Assembly: GCF_003471585.1 (NCBI RefSeq)
Contig: NZ_QRJO01000001.1
Span: 310,001-374,000 of the forward strand
Length of the DNA: 64,000 bases
Origin: Collinsella sp. AM18-10
Lineage (GTDB): Bacteria > Actinomycetota > Coriobacteriia > Coriobacteriales > Coriobacteriaceae
Direction of reading: 5' to 3'
In this document: positions 1-7,935 of the stretch, one piece after another
How positions within the stretch are numbered: the first letter of the stretch is position 1
Layout: every line of letters starts with the position of its first letter
The notes under the pieces: model-generated
What the model was told of the DNA's origin: nothing
Database searches by the model: none
The model's input: the letters and a program-made list of their open reading frames with translations, nothing else
Program-made: the position numbers and the translations under genes

Positions 1-200
1 CCGCCGTACATGAGCAGGCCGAGCGTGTCGACACCCTCAACCTGCTCGAGCTCGGGTGCGGAGGCCACGTACTTGGTGCCCTCGGGAATGGGAGTAGCCG
101 CAAGCGCCTCGACAAGCGGGGCGGTCAGGTTGGACGGCACGTCGTCCCACACGCGACCATAGGATTTGAACTCGGGATCTGATACAGAGTAGATATGCAT
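1..200 (-). CDS. DUF4867 family protein, N-terminal part
   Basis: Sequence: the gene starts at ATG 200 (protein MHIYSVSDPEFKSYGRVW...) with AGGAG seven bases upstream and runs off the left edge of the window. The opening (MxIYSVxDxEFKxYGRV) resembles the DUF4867 family, small uncharacterised proteins often found beside sugar isomerases or kinases. Only about 66 residues are visible, so neither the C-terminus nor any active site can be judged. The esterase upstream is on the same strand and ends 123 bases away. That gap holds a direct repeat that could be an operator, so this gene probably opens a separate operon. Function is unknown. Confidence 0.6.
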   Translation of the reverse strand, partial: MHIYSVSDPEFKSYGRVWDDVPSNLTAPLVEALAATPIPEGTKYVASAPELEQVEGVDTLGLLMYG

Positions 201-230
201 GTTCGCTCCTGTTCGTTTATGTGACAGTAT

Positions 231-246
231 GAACATTCTAGAACAT
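231..246. promoter_or_regulatory. Possible operator: direct repeat GAACAT-TCTA-GAACAT
   Basis: GAACAT occurs at 231-236 and again at 241-246, a spacing of one helical turn, just upstream of the DUF4867 gene. The centre TTCTAGAA is also palindromic. It could bind a DeoR- or LacI-type repressor. No regulator can be assigned from the window. Confidence 0.25.
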
Positions 247-323
247 CATTCATCCACGACCACGATCAATACCGAAAACATTGCATGACGAAATCACCCG
301 CTCAAAAAGCGACATGCAGCTTC

Positions 324-1304
324 CTAGTCGAGATAATCTTTAAGAAACTCAATAACGCTCATACACCAGTAGTCGGTCTCCGGCGCATGGGGCTTCATCA
401 ATGCGTGCCCCCCTTCTGAATACATGACTCCCTCATGGTGTACTCCAGCTGCATCCAGAGCATCGACCATCTTTTCATAATTGTCGGGCGATACAATATC
501 ATCGTCAGCGCATTGCCAAAGATATGTCGGAGGATACTGCTCCCACACATGCTGATTAATACAGAAATCATCGAGCGAGTCGCGACCAGCCCCGCCGCAC
601 ACCGAATCAAGAAATCTATTGTCTGATGCGTTCTCAAAGCCACGAAGATCAATCGGTGCATAACACAGGACCAAGGCTTTGGGTGCCTCGCATCCGTAGG
701 ACGCAAATCCCTTGTTGTCCGTCCCCCACTCGGCAGTTAAATGCGCACCAGCAGAAAAGCCGATAACTGCATAACTTTTTGCGACATTAAATTTCGCTGA
801 ATTCTCGAAGACAAAACGGACAGCTCGATTTAAATCGTCGATTGGACGCGGCATCAAAGGCTCGACCCTCACCCTGTATGACAGCACGAACACGTTATAG
901 CCCGCATCGTTGAGCTCGGGGGCAACGGGAAAGCCTTCCATTTGATGACAAACGCTCTGATAACCTCCGCCCGAAACCGCAATGATAAAGGGAGCCCCGG
1001 GTCTCCCGGGAAAGAAGAACAGTTTCGTGTTGCGTCGAGTCGGATCACGGATGCAGTCGGCTTCATCCCATATATCGTAGGCAACTTGCCTCCCGTCATC
1101 CACGAGCTCGACAATCCGATTCAATCCACGCAAAACGCGAGTAGTTTCATATGGATTAGCATCAGAATTCATATGAGACACGATGGGTTTATTCCACATG
1201 CGCTCCCAAGTTGAAGGCCGGCAAAGCATAAGGTGCTCGCCAAAGCCAGCGAACTCAGGAAGGAGCGCGATTTCGCCAAACGTCATATCGGCTGTAATTG
1301 TCAT
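324..1304 (-). CDS. Alpha/beta hydrolase, esterase of the BD-FAE/acetyl-esterase type
   Basis: A 326-residue serine hydrolase with the nucleophile elbow GFSAGAH, an oxyanion region (VSGGGYQ) and a C-terminal ADDDIVSPDNYEKM...EGGHALMKPHA stretch that supplies the Asp and His of the triad. No signal peptide is seen, so it should be cytoplasmic. The start at 1304 has GGAGTGA upstream. It is the third gene after an antiterminator and a PTS permease, 105 bases downstream of the permease and past a hairpin that could lower its expression. The context suggests it removes acyl groups (for example acetyl) from the sugar or glycoside imported by that PTS; this is inference. Family members also act on short-chain esters, so the substrate is open. 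Confidence 0.75.
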   Translation of the reverse strand: MTITADMTFGEIALLPEFAGFGEHLMLCRPSTWERMWNKPIVSHMNSDANPYETTRVLRGLNRIVELVDDGRQVAYDIWDEADCIRDPTRRNTKLFFFPGRPGAPFIIAVSGGGYQSVCHQMEGFPVAPELNDAGYNVFVLSYRVRVEPLMPRPIDDLNRAVRFVFENSAKFNVAKSYAVIGFSAGAHLTAEWGTDNKGFASYGCEAPKALVLCYAPIDLRGFENASDNRFLDSVCGGAGRDSLDDFCINQHVWEQYPPTYLWQCADDDIVSPDNYEKMVDALDAAGVHHEGVMYSEGGHALMKPHAPETDYWCMSVIEFLKDYLD

Positions 1305-1320
1305 AGCTAGTCACTCCAAA

Positions 1321-1360
1321 AATGAGGGTGGGCTCGCGTGAATCAACGGCAAGCCCACCA
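1321..1360 (-). terminator. Intra-operon hairpin, possible leaky terminator
   Basis: On the minus strand the arms GGTGGGCT (1359-1352) and AGCCCACC (1334-1327) pair and are followed by CTCATTTTT. It lies between the PTS permease stop and the esterase start and could reduce read-through into the esterase. Confidence 0.4.
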
Positions 1361-1409
1361 CATGCAATCTGCCGCGGGGTTTTCGGCAGCTTACATCCCA
1401 AATAATTGT

Positions 1410-2780
1410 CTACTCCACTACTGCCTCTTCATCAGGGCGATACAGGATGTAAACGAGAACGAAGTTAAGAATTAAACCGACGACATTGCAAAGAATTGCG
1501 CCGATGAGGCTGCTCATATCACCAGAAGGATCCATATAACCGGGGAAGCTAAAAATGCCGCTCGACGTCATAACGAACGTACAGGTGTTGAAAATCGCCG
1601 GGATAACAGCACTGATTGCTCCGGCGACCATGGAAGCGATAATGATCTTCTTGTGCTCCAAGATGATGCCGTACAGCGCCGGTTCCGTAATCCCGAAAAA
1701 GCCCGTAATGGCACAGCTGAACCCAAGACTCTTTTCACTCGGGTCCTTCGAGCGGAGGGCAAACGCCAAACAAGCGCCGACAACACCCATGCTGCAGCAG
1801 AGAAGTCCAAGGATAGGATCGGAGCCGACGGTCATAATATTGTTGATGGAAAGCACGATCAGGGCCCAATGGAGTCCAAGGGGGATCATAACGAGACCGA
1901 ATATCGGCCCGAGAATAACGCCGCAAAGGACGGGGCTGAACTGATAGACCGCCAGCACTGCAGTCGCAAGCAAAGAGCTCGCCTGCTGAATAACGGGGCC
2001 GATCACAAGGAGCGAGACGGGGGCGGCAACAGCAACCGTCAGGAACGGGACGAGCGCAAATGCCACAACATCGGGAAGAACCGCCCGCAGCCACTTATTA
2101 AGAACGGATGCGAACCAAGCCGCCACGATAGCAGGAAACACCGTGGAGGAATAGCTCACCATTGTGAACTTCATGCCGAGCAAATCCAGCGCATCGCCCG
2201 CTCCGGCCGCAGCAACGAAAGTCGGATAAATCAGGATTGCACCGAGTACCGCACCGATATATCGATCGGTTCCAAAGAACTGAGCAGCAGATGATCCGAC
2301 AAGAACGGGCAGAAAATACATGCAGGCATTTCCCATGCCGTACAGCAGAGTGTATATTCCGCTCTCGGCGGAAACAGCACCCGCCGTCGTCAGAATACTA
2401 AGGACGGCGTTTATCATTCCGCATGCGATCAAGGCAGGAAGAACGGGCATCATGATGCCGCTGATGAGCTTCATTAGCTTTCCCAGAAAGCCCTTAGTCT
2501 CTCCTTCGCTTGCCTCGGAATCTCCGGCATCAATCCCGGTTTCCTTGGCAACGATTTCATAGACCTTATCGACCTTAGGTCCCACAATCACCTGATATTG
2601 CCCCGCGGAATGGCGAATGTCGATCACGCCATCAATCGCCTTGACTTTTGCATCGTCTACGATGCTTTCGTCCTTAAGGTTGAACCTTAAACGAGTCATG
2701 CAGTGAGCTACAAATGTAACGTTGTCTGCGCCGCCCACCATCTCGAGAATCTCGGCAGCGAGCTTGGTTGTATCTGCCAT
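1410..2780 (-). CDS. PTS system EIIBC component, beta-glucoside/sucrose family
   Basis: Sugar-specific membrane permease of the glucose/beta-glucoside PTS superfamily. It imports a sugar while phosphorylating it with phosphate passed from EIIA. Starting at ATG 2780 (MADTTKLAAEIL), which has GGGAG 11 bases upstream, the protein is 456 residues; an ATG 18 bases earlier has a worse spacing. The EIIB domain covers about residues 1-75 with the phosphorylated Cys27 in HCMTRLRF. The EIIC membrane domain covers about 105-455 with roughly ten hydrophobic segments and the GITEPALYGI motif. There is no EIIA domain, so a separate EIIA must serve it. It follows a LicT-type antiterminator by 68 bases, which points to induction by its own substrate, most likely a beta-glucoside or a related disaccharide. 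The exact sugar cannot be read from sequence. Confidence 0.88.
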   Translation of the reverse strand: MADTTKLAAEILEMVGGADNVTFVAHCMTRLRFNLKDESIVDDAKVKAIDGVIDIRHSAGQYQVIVGPKVDKVYEIVAKETGIDAGDSEASEGETKGFLGKLMKLISGIMMPVLPALIACGMINAVLSILTTAGAVSAESGIYTLLYGMGNACMYFLPVLVGSSAAQFFGTDRYIGAVLGAILIYPTFVAAAGAGDALDLLGMKFTMVSYSSTVFPAIVAAWFASVLNKWLRAVLPDVVAFALVPFLTVAVAAPVSLLVIGPVIQQASSLLATAVLAVYQFSPVLCGVILGPIFGLVMIPLGLHWALIVLSINNIMTVGSDPILGLLCCSMGVVGACLAFALRSKDPSEKSLGFSCAITGFFGITEPALYGIILEHKKIIIASMVAGAISAVIPAIFNTCTFVMTSSGIFSFPGYMDPSGDMSSLIGAILCNVVGLILNFVLVYILYRPDEEAVVE

Positions 2781-2848
2781 AAATACCATTTCTCCCATGT
2801 TGAGTTTTATATGTAACCATCAGCAAAGCGCGCGCCTTTGCCAACTAA

Positions 2849-3688
2849 TTACCTTGTTTTCGATGCAATTCGATTGATGTGCATCATGAGGTAGAGTCTT
2901 TCTTCGTCTATAAGTTCCCGCCCCGTCAGTCGGCTGAGAACAGAAGCAATATCATCGGCGCACATTGATGCCACCGGATATTCTTTTTTGAGCGAGAGGT
3001 ACATCTTGCGGTTGTCGCTCACGATGCTTTCGCCAGAGTTCAACCTATTGAATAAGTACTGAAGATGGGTTGCGAACCTTGCGTAATCGAAACCTTCCCG
3101 ATCAACTTGAATGCCAAGCCGATTTTCAACAGCAACGGTTGACTCCTCCAGAACACGATCGTAGATATCCGCGCTAAACTCTTTAACTACTTCGCATGAG
3201 TCCGAATCGGCCATGTTATTGATAAACGCCATGGCAATTCCAACTGCCTCATGAGCTGGAAGCCTAACGTTAAGACGTTTCCTGATTATCTTAAGTGCAT
3301 ACTCGCCGATTCTAAATTCGACGGGATATTGTTGGCGGACATCAAACGATAAAGGCATGCGGACAACGATATTTTGCTCTTTGCGCTTAACCGCATACGC
3401 GATATGGTCCGCAAGGATAAACGGCAAATTAGGGCTCACCTCATAAGACAGCAAACCTGTCGACATATCAATAACATCCGAGGTAAGCTCGAGAAGCTCG
3501 TCGGGGACCTCGTCAACGAGAGCGATGTAGCGAGAGCTAACGTTATAAAACGTTCGTTGAATCTCCGGAAGAGGGACCTCGTCTCCGACATTCTTAAACC
3601 CCAGACCACGGCCGAATGCAACCAACTGTCTGCCATTTCCATCGACGCAGAGGACAGCGCTGGTATTAATTCGTTTAACAATTTCCAT
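2849..3688 (-). CDS. BglG/LicT-family transcriptional antiterminator
   Basis: RNA-binding antiterminator of 279 residues. An N-terminal CAT domain (about 1-58, MEIVKRINTSAVLCVD) binds a ribonucleic antiterminator hairpin. Two PRD domains follow (about 65-170 and 171-279) with the conserved histidines in LADHIAYAVK, RLPAHEAVG, FATHLQYLF and YLMMHINRI, which PTS proteins phosphorylate. The start at 3688 has GGGGGGA upstream; an in-frame start further upstream would lie inside the leader terminator and is rejected. The gene is first in the operon with the PTS permease. A matching RAT/terminator leader lies just upstream, so it probably controls its own operon in response to the transported sugar. 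Confidence 0.9.
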   Translation of the reverse strand: MEIVKRINTSAVLCVDGNGRQLVAFGRGLGFKNVGDEVPLPEIQRTFYNVSSRYIALVDEVPDELLELTSDVIDMSTGLLSYEVSPNLPFILADHIAYAVKRKEQNIVVRMPLSFDVRQQYPVEFRIGEYALKIIRKRLNVRLPAHEAVGIAMAFINNMADSDSCEVVKEFSADIYDRVLEESTVAVENRLGIQVDREGFDYARFATHLQYLFNRLNSGESIVSDNRKMYLSLKKEYPVASMCADDIASVLSRLTGRELIDEERLYLMMHINRIASKTR

Positions 3689-3709
3689 GTGTCCCCCCCT
3701 AAACAGAAC

Positions 3710-3790
3710 AAGGCTCCCGAAGCAGAATCCGACAATCAATGTCGACAGATGCTGCTTCAGGAGCCTTGCCTGAATATCACTCTGAGGACT
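3710..3790 (-). promoter_or_regulatory. RAT antiterminator site overlapping a leader terminator
   Basis: Reading the minus strand, bases 3790-3760 (AGTGATATTCAGGCAAGG core) resemble the ribonucleic antiterminator of the SacY/LicT class, whose 3' half is CAGGCAARACC. Overlapping its 3' end is a 16-bp stem, AAGGCTCCTGAAGCAG (3767-3752) with AAGGCTCCCGAAGCAG on the plus strand at 3710-3725, one mismatch, 26-base loop, then GTTCTGTTT. Mutually exclusive RAT and terminator structures are the established arrangement for this regulator family. The T tract is poor. Confidence 0.6.
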
Positions 3791-3888
3791 AGTTTAAGCG
3801 AGCTAGTGCTAATGACCTCGAATAAACACTTCTAAACAGTTAAACGGTCGATATCTCCGTGTGAACGGTTTGGAGGCAGAGGGCGGCC

Positions 3889-4377
3889 CTATGCCTGCTG
3901 ATAGTGCAGGTGCTTCTCGTCGATATCGGCCAGGTCGCGGTCGAGATAACGACGCGCAAGCCAGTTGGCCATGGGGAGGTTCTGGTCCAGGTAGTTGCCG
4001 CACTCCTCGGGAGCAGCGCCGGGGATATCGCCCTCAAAGCCAGCAACAAACTCGAACAGCTCACGCACAAGCGGCAAGATTTCCTCGCTCGTCAGCTCAC
4101 CAAAAACGACGAGGTAAAAGCCCGTGCGGCAGCCCATGGGCCCAAAGTAGACGATACGGCTCGACCACTCGGCATGGTTGCGAAGGAAGGTGGCGCCCAG
4201 ATGCTCAATGGTGTGGCACTCGGCCGTGTTCATGACTGGCTCCTTGTTGGGCGTGGTCAGGCGCAGGTCAAAGGTGGTGACGGCGGCGCCGGTCGCCGGA
4301 TCGCGGTCGATGCGGCTCACATACACGCCGGGCTCAAGCAGCAGATGGTCAACGGAAAAACTTGCAATGCGCTCCAT
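3889..4377 (-). CDS. luxS: S-ribosylhomocysteine lyase LuxS
   Basis: Cleaves S-ribosylhomocysteine to homocysteine and DPD, the precursor of autoinducer-2, in the activated methyl cycle. The 162 residues match the normal family length. The zinc-binding HTIEHLGATFLRN motif is present (two His), as is the Cys in GPMGCRTGFYLV; together they give the His-His-Cys metal site. The start at 4377 (MERIASFSVDH) has GAGAGGAA close upstream. It sits alone between the PTS leader and the sugar operon, with repeat-type hairpins on its upstream side. No pfs/mtnN or metE neighbour is present in the window. Confidence 0.95.
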   Translation of the reverse strand: MERIASFSVDHLLLEPGVYVSRIDRDPATGAAVTTFDLRLTTPNKEPVMNTAECHTIEHLGATFLRNHAEWSSRIVYFGPMGCRTGFYLVVFGELTSEEILPLVRELFEFVAGFEGDIPGAAPEECGNYLDQNLPMANWLARRYLDRDLADIDEKHLHYQQA

Positions 4378-4392
4378 GGCAGTTCCTCTCGG

Positions 4393-4526
4393 TAGTCAAT
4401 TTGGGACGGGGCTCTTTTAGCTGGTTCGAATGGTCGCACCAATCATACCAGTCAAAAAAGCCCCGTCCCAAATGAGCTGCCCGGGACGGGGATCAATGAG
4501 TTTTTAATCCCCGTCTCAGAATAATC
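4393..4526. repeat. Repeat-type hairpins/terminators between luxS and the FGGY kinase
   Basis: Two inverted repeats. GGGACGGGGCT (about 4403-4413) pairs with AGCCCCGTCCC (4459-4469). GACGGGGAT (4485-4493) pairs with ATCCCCGTC (4506-4515). Read on the minus strand both lie downstream of the kinase gene, and the first has GGGGCTTTTTTGAC, a usable terminator tail. The outer sequence GTAGTCAATTTGGGACGGG recurs after the nucleoside hydrolase gene at about 10790-10808. Confidence 0.6.
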
Positions 4527-4529
4527 ATG

Positions 4530-6020
4530 CTAGGCGGTGTACGCGATTGTAGATTTCACGGCATGGCGCCAGCCGGCGATCTTTTTGGCGCGCTCGTCGG
4601 CGGACATGGTGGACTCCACGATGCCGCGGGCGCCGTAGACGTCGACGACGTCGCGCGTGTACATGCCCAGTGCAATGCCGCAGGCCCAGGCCGCGCCCAG
4701 ACCGCTCATCTCGTCGTTGCTCGCGATGCGAATGGGCGAGCCAATCAAGTCGCTCTCAAACTGCATCAGGTACGCGTCGCGCGTGGGACCGCCGTCAACA
4801 CGAAGCTCGGCCAACGCCGCGCCCGAATCCTCGACCATCGCATCAATCACGTCGAAGATCTGATAGGCGATCGACTCGTCAGCGGCCTTTACGAACTCCG
4901 CACGGCCCGTGGTGCGCGTCATGCCAAAGATGCAGCCCTCGGCATCGCTCGCCCAGTGCGGCGCGCCCAGGCCAGTGAACGCCGGCACAAAGTAGACACG
5001 GCTTGCCGGATTGGCGGCGTAGCACAGGTCGGTGACTTCCTCGGGATTGTTGATGAGTTCCAGGTCGTCGCGCAGCCACGTCTTGACGGCGCCGGCGTAG
5101 CTCACGTTGCCCTCGAGAACATACTCGGTCACACCGTCCATACGCCACGCAAGCGAGCTCGAAAGCCCGTGCGAGCTGGCAACGAACTCGTCGCCGACGT
5201 TCATCATGACCGAGCTGCCGGTGCCATAGGTCGCCTTGGCCATGCCGCGGCTATGGCAGCCCTGGGCAAACAAGGCGGCATGGCTGTCGCCGAGCACGCC
5301 GTGAATGGGCACGGGCGCCGACAAAAAGCCGCCCAGGTCCGTTGTACCGAACAGGCCATCGGAATCGGTCACCTGCGGCAGGCACGCCGGATTGACACCA
5401 AAGGCCTCGCACACCGGCTCGCTCCAGCAGCCACAGCGCAGGTCGAAGAGCTGCGTACGGCTGGCATTGGACCAGTCGCAGCGGAACTCCGCGCCGCCCG
5501 TGAGCGTCCAGACCACCCAGGCATCGATGGTGCCCAGGCACAGCTCGCCCGCCGCCGCGGCCTCGGCAGCCGCGGGAACGTTCGCGAGGATCCAGGCCAT
5601 CTTGCCCGCCGGATAGTAGGGCGAGAGCACCAGACCCGTCGTGTCACGCACCAGCTCGGCCACGCCTTCGCGCGCAGCAAGCTCGTCGCACAGCTCGCGG
5701 GCGCGGGCGCACTGCCACACCACGGCATCGCACAGCGGCTCGCCCGTCCTGCGGCTCCAGGCAACGGTAGTCTCGCGCTGGTTGGAGATGCCGATGCCGG
5801 CGACGTCGGCCGGATCGACCCCGGTCTCCTCCACCACGGCGCGCGCCACGGCCAGCACGTTGGCGGCGATCTCGGCTGGATCATGGCTCACCCAGCCGGC
5901 CTCGTTGACAATCTGGCGATGCGAGCGGTCGGCGCGATGGATCAGATGGCCGCCCTCGTCCACCAGCAGCGCCTTAGTACCCTGTGTGGACTGATCGATT
6001 CCGATGATGTATTTGCTCAT
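4530..6020 (-). CDS. FGGY-family carbohydrate kinase, glycerol-kinase-like
   Basis: A 496-residue sugar/polyol kinase that transfers ATP phosphate to a hydroxyl. Both FGGY domains are complete: N-terminal GIDQSTQGTK, then NQRET (R82, E83), WQC (W102), SPYYPAGK (Y135/Y136), GTIDAWVVW, the catalytic Asp in GVLGDSHAALF (D245), and the C-terminal GLGAPHWASDAEGCIFGMTR and LRVDGGPTRD motifs. The length and many residues match glycerol kinase GlpK. However the phosphate loop is DQSTQGTK rather than DQGTTS, and the residue after the catalytic Asp is Ser246 where GlpK has Gln. It lies last in an operon with a split transketolase and an isomerase-like protein and has no glycerol facilitator or GlpD beside it. 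A ketose kinase role is therefore plausible; glycerol kinase remains possible. The start at 6020 has AGGAG. Confidence 0.75.
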   Translation of the reverse strand: MSKYIIGIDQSTQGTKALLVDEGGHLIHRADRSHRQIVNEAGWVSHDPAEIAANVLAVARAVVEETGVDPADVAGIGISNQRETTVAWSRRTGEPLCDAVVWQCARARELCDELAAREGVAELVRDTTGLVLSPYYPAGKMAWILANVPAAAEAAAAGELCLGTIDAWVVWTLTGGAEFRCDWSNASRTQLFDLRCGCWSEPVCEAFGVNPACLPQVTDSDGLFGTTDLGGFLSAPVPIHGVLGDSHAALFAQGCHSRGMAKATYGTGSSVMMNVGDEFVASSHGLSSSLAWRMDGVTEYVLEGNVSYAGAVKTWLRDDLELINNPEEVTDLCYAANPASRVYFVPAFTGLGAPHWASDAEGCIFGMTRTTGRAEFVKAADESIAYQIFDVIDAMVEDSGAALAELRVDGGPTRDAYLMQFESDLIGSPIRIASNDEMSGLGAAWACGIALGMYTRDVVDVYGARGIVESTMSADERAKKIAGWRHAVKSTIAYTA

Positions 6021-6132
6021 GTACTCTCCTGTCTCCCCCGTCGATTCAAAACTAAAACCCGACGGACAAGGAGCGAGTGGCCGACCGGCTCATGAGAGCG
6101 CAGCCGGCCTGCTCAAAATTCAACCTAAAAGG

Positions 6133-6166
6133 ATTGGTGCAAACCTGTCCCCGATGCACCAATTAC
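6133..6166. repeat. REP-like palindrome overlapping the transketolase C-subunit stop codon
   Basis: ATTGGTGC (6133-6140) and GCACCAAT (6156-6163) flank an inner CTGTCCCC. The palindrome overlaps the TAA of the transketolase C-terminal gene (6163-6165). A related palindrome is at 57530-57560. See the other GGGGACAG elements at 18731, 27132 and 30739. Confidence 0.55.
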
Positions 6167-7104
6167 TCTGCGGGAAGGAACTCGACGACCGTCTTGGCGA
6201 TTCCCTCGCCCGTCAGGCCGTAGTGCGCAAAGACCTCGGGGCTCGTACCGGTGATGACCGGCGCATCGGGCAGGCTCAGGCACTTGACCGGACGCGGGCA
6301 GTGCTCACCTACGACCTGCGCGACCATGGAACCCAGGCCACCGAAGGGACTGTGCTCCTCGACGGTCACGACGGCGCGCGTGGCACCGGCGGCCTCGATC
6401 ACGGCCTCGGCGTCGAGCGGCTTGACGCAGTACATATCGAGCACCGTTGCCGAGATGCCCTGCTCGGCCAGCAGATCGGCGGCGTCCACGGCGTGGCGGA
6501 CCATCTCACCGGTAGCGACGATCGTCACATCGGTGCCGCGGCGCACCCAGGTGGCGCGATCCATCTGGAACGGGCACTCGTCCTCGGTGTACACGTCCTC
6601 CACCGGGTTGCGGCCCACGCGGATGTAGGCCGGCTTGTTGTCGGCGACCAGGGCACGCACGAGCTCGGCGGTCTGGAAGCGATCGCTCGGCAGATACACG
6701 CGCATGTTGGGAATCGCGCTCATGGCGGCGATATCCTGCGCGGAGTGATGGCTCATGCCTAAGGCGCCGTAGGACACGCCGCCCGAGATGCCGATGAGCT
6801 TGACGTTGGTGTTGGAGTACGAAACGTCGACCTTGCACTGCTCATACGAGCGCGTGGTCACAAAGGACGCCGGCGAGGCGGCCCAGGCCTTCTTGCCGCA
6901 CGAGGCCATGCCGGCGGCGATGCTCACCAGGTCCTGCTCGGCAATGCCGACCTCAACGGACTGCTGGGGATACTGGTCAAAGAACGGCGTGAGCGATGCA
7001 GAGCCGCGGGAGTCGGAGCACAGGACGACGATGTCTTTATCGGTTGCGGCGGCCTCGAGCAGCGTGTCGCAGATAGCCTTGCGGTTGGCGATCTTGTTAG
7101 CCAT
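6163..7104 (-). CDS. Transketolase, C-terminal (beta) subunit
   Basis: The second half of a two-subunit transketolase: a pyrimidine-binding domain (about 1-170, with VEVGIAEQDLVSIAAGMASCGKKAW) and the C-terminal transketolase domain (about 190-313). It pairs with the ThDP-diphosphate half encoded just upstream to move two-carbon ketol units. The start chosen is ATG 7104 (MANKIANRK), which has a perfect AAGGAGG and overlaps the upstream stop codon by eight bases, implying translational coupling; this gives 313 residues. A start 54 bases further upstream has no support. The conserved Glu in GIAEQD, which activates ThDP, is present. The donor and acceptor sugars are not known. Confidence 0.88.
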   Translation of the reverse strand: MANKIANRKAICDTLLEAAATDKDIVVLCSDSRGSASLTPFFDQYPQQSVEVGIAEQDLVSIAAGMASCGKKAWAASPASFVTTRSYEQCKVDVSYSNTNVKLIGISGGVSYGALGMSHHSAQDIAAMSAIPNMRVYLPSDRFQTAELVRALVADNKPAYIRVGRNPVEDVYTEDECPFQMDRATWVRRGTDVTIVATGEMVRHAVDAADLLAEQGISATVLDMYCVKPLDAEAVIEAAGATRAVVTVEEHSPFGGLGSMVAQVVGEHCPRPVKCLSLPDAPVITGTSPEVFAHYGLTGEGIAKTVVEFLPAE

Positions 7105-7933
7105 TGATAGCCTCCTTATGGGCAGCGAAATCGGCGATGATCTGGGCATATTCCTCATCGTTGGGCAGGTGATGATGCCAGGCGGCCTTGTCCTCCATAA
7201 CCGGCGAGCCGTAGCCCTTCACTGTGTTGAGGATGATGACCGTGGGCTTACCCTTGGTCTCGGCGGCCAGCGTCAGCGCGGCATCGATGGCCTGGACGTC
7301 GTTGCCCGGAATGGACAGCACGTTCCAACCGAAGGCGGCCCAGCGCTCCTCCTGCGAATCCTGCTTCATGACGTCCTCGGTGCTGCCGCTGATCTGCAGG
7401 CGGTTGCGGTCCACGAGCGCGCACAGGTTATCGAGCTGGTAATTGCCGCCGCTCATGGCGCCCTCCCAGACCGAGCCCTCGGCAAGCTCGCCGTCGCCCA
7501 TGATGGTGTAGACGCGGTAGTCGCGGCCGTCCATCTTGCCGGCAAGTGCCATGCCGACGGCCACGGGCAGGCCATGGCCCAGCGAACCGGAGTTCATCTC
7601 GATGCCCTTGAGCTTGTTGTTGGGGTGACCGATGTAGGGGCTGCCGAACTTGGAGAAGCGGGCCTTGACGTCGTCGAGGTCCAGATAGCCCTCGTGGCAC
7701 AGCACCGCGTAGTAGGCCTCCATGGCGTGGCCCTTGGAGAGCACGAAGCGGTCGCGGTTGGGATCGTCGACGGTCTCGGGCGAAATGTTGAGGTGGTTGG
7801 CGTAGAGGGTCATGAGGGCGTCGATCACCGACATGTCGCCGCCGATGTGGCCGCCGGCGCCAGCCATGATGATATCGACGCAATCGCGGCGAAGGTCCCA
7901 ACGCAGGGACTCAAGCTCTTCGATAGTTGCCAT
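7097..7933 (-). CDS. Transketolase, N-terminal (alpha) subunit
   Basis: The 278-residue ThDP-diphosphate-binding half of a split transketolase. The ThDP/Mg motif runs from GDGELAEGSVWEGAM to NLCALVDRN, and GHIGGDMS and VLSKGHAMEAYYA near the N-terminus carry conserved cofactor- and substrate-contacting His residues. The start at 7933 has AGGAGAG that lies inside the last codons of the upstream isomerase-like gene, two bases away, so the genes are tightly coupled. Split transketolases of this size are common in anaerobes and often serve dedicated sugar pathways instead of the general pentose phosphate pathway; that fits this LacI-controlled operon. Confidence 0.88.
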   Translation of the reverse strand: MATIEELESLRWDLRRDCVDIIMAGAGGHIGGDMSVIDALMTLYANHLNISPETVDDPNRDRFVLSKGHAMEAYYAVLCHEGYLDLDDVKARFSKFGSPYIGHPNNKLKGIEMNSGSLGHGLPVAVGMALAGKMDGRDYRVYTIMGDGELAEGSVWEGAMSGGNYQLDNLCALVDRNRLQISGSTEDVMKQDSQEERWAAFGWNVLSIPGNDVQAIDAALTLAAETKGKPTVIILNTVKGYGSPVMEDKAAWHHHLPNDEEYAQIIADFAAHKEAING

Positions 7934-7935
7934 TT

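Noticed and set aside
1555..2294. Long plus-strand frames opposite the PTS permease
   Set aside because: They mirror a well-supported minus-strand gene, have no ribosome site and no recognisable domain.
4527..6095. A 522-residue plus-strand frame opposite the FGGY kinase
   Set aside because: Composition (Arg/Ala/His-rich) and lack of a start signal show it is the antisense shadow of the kinase in high-GC DNA.
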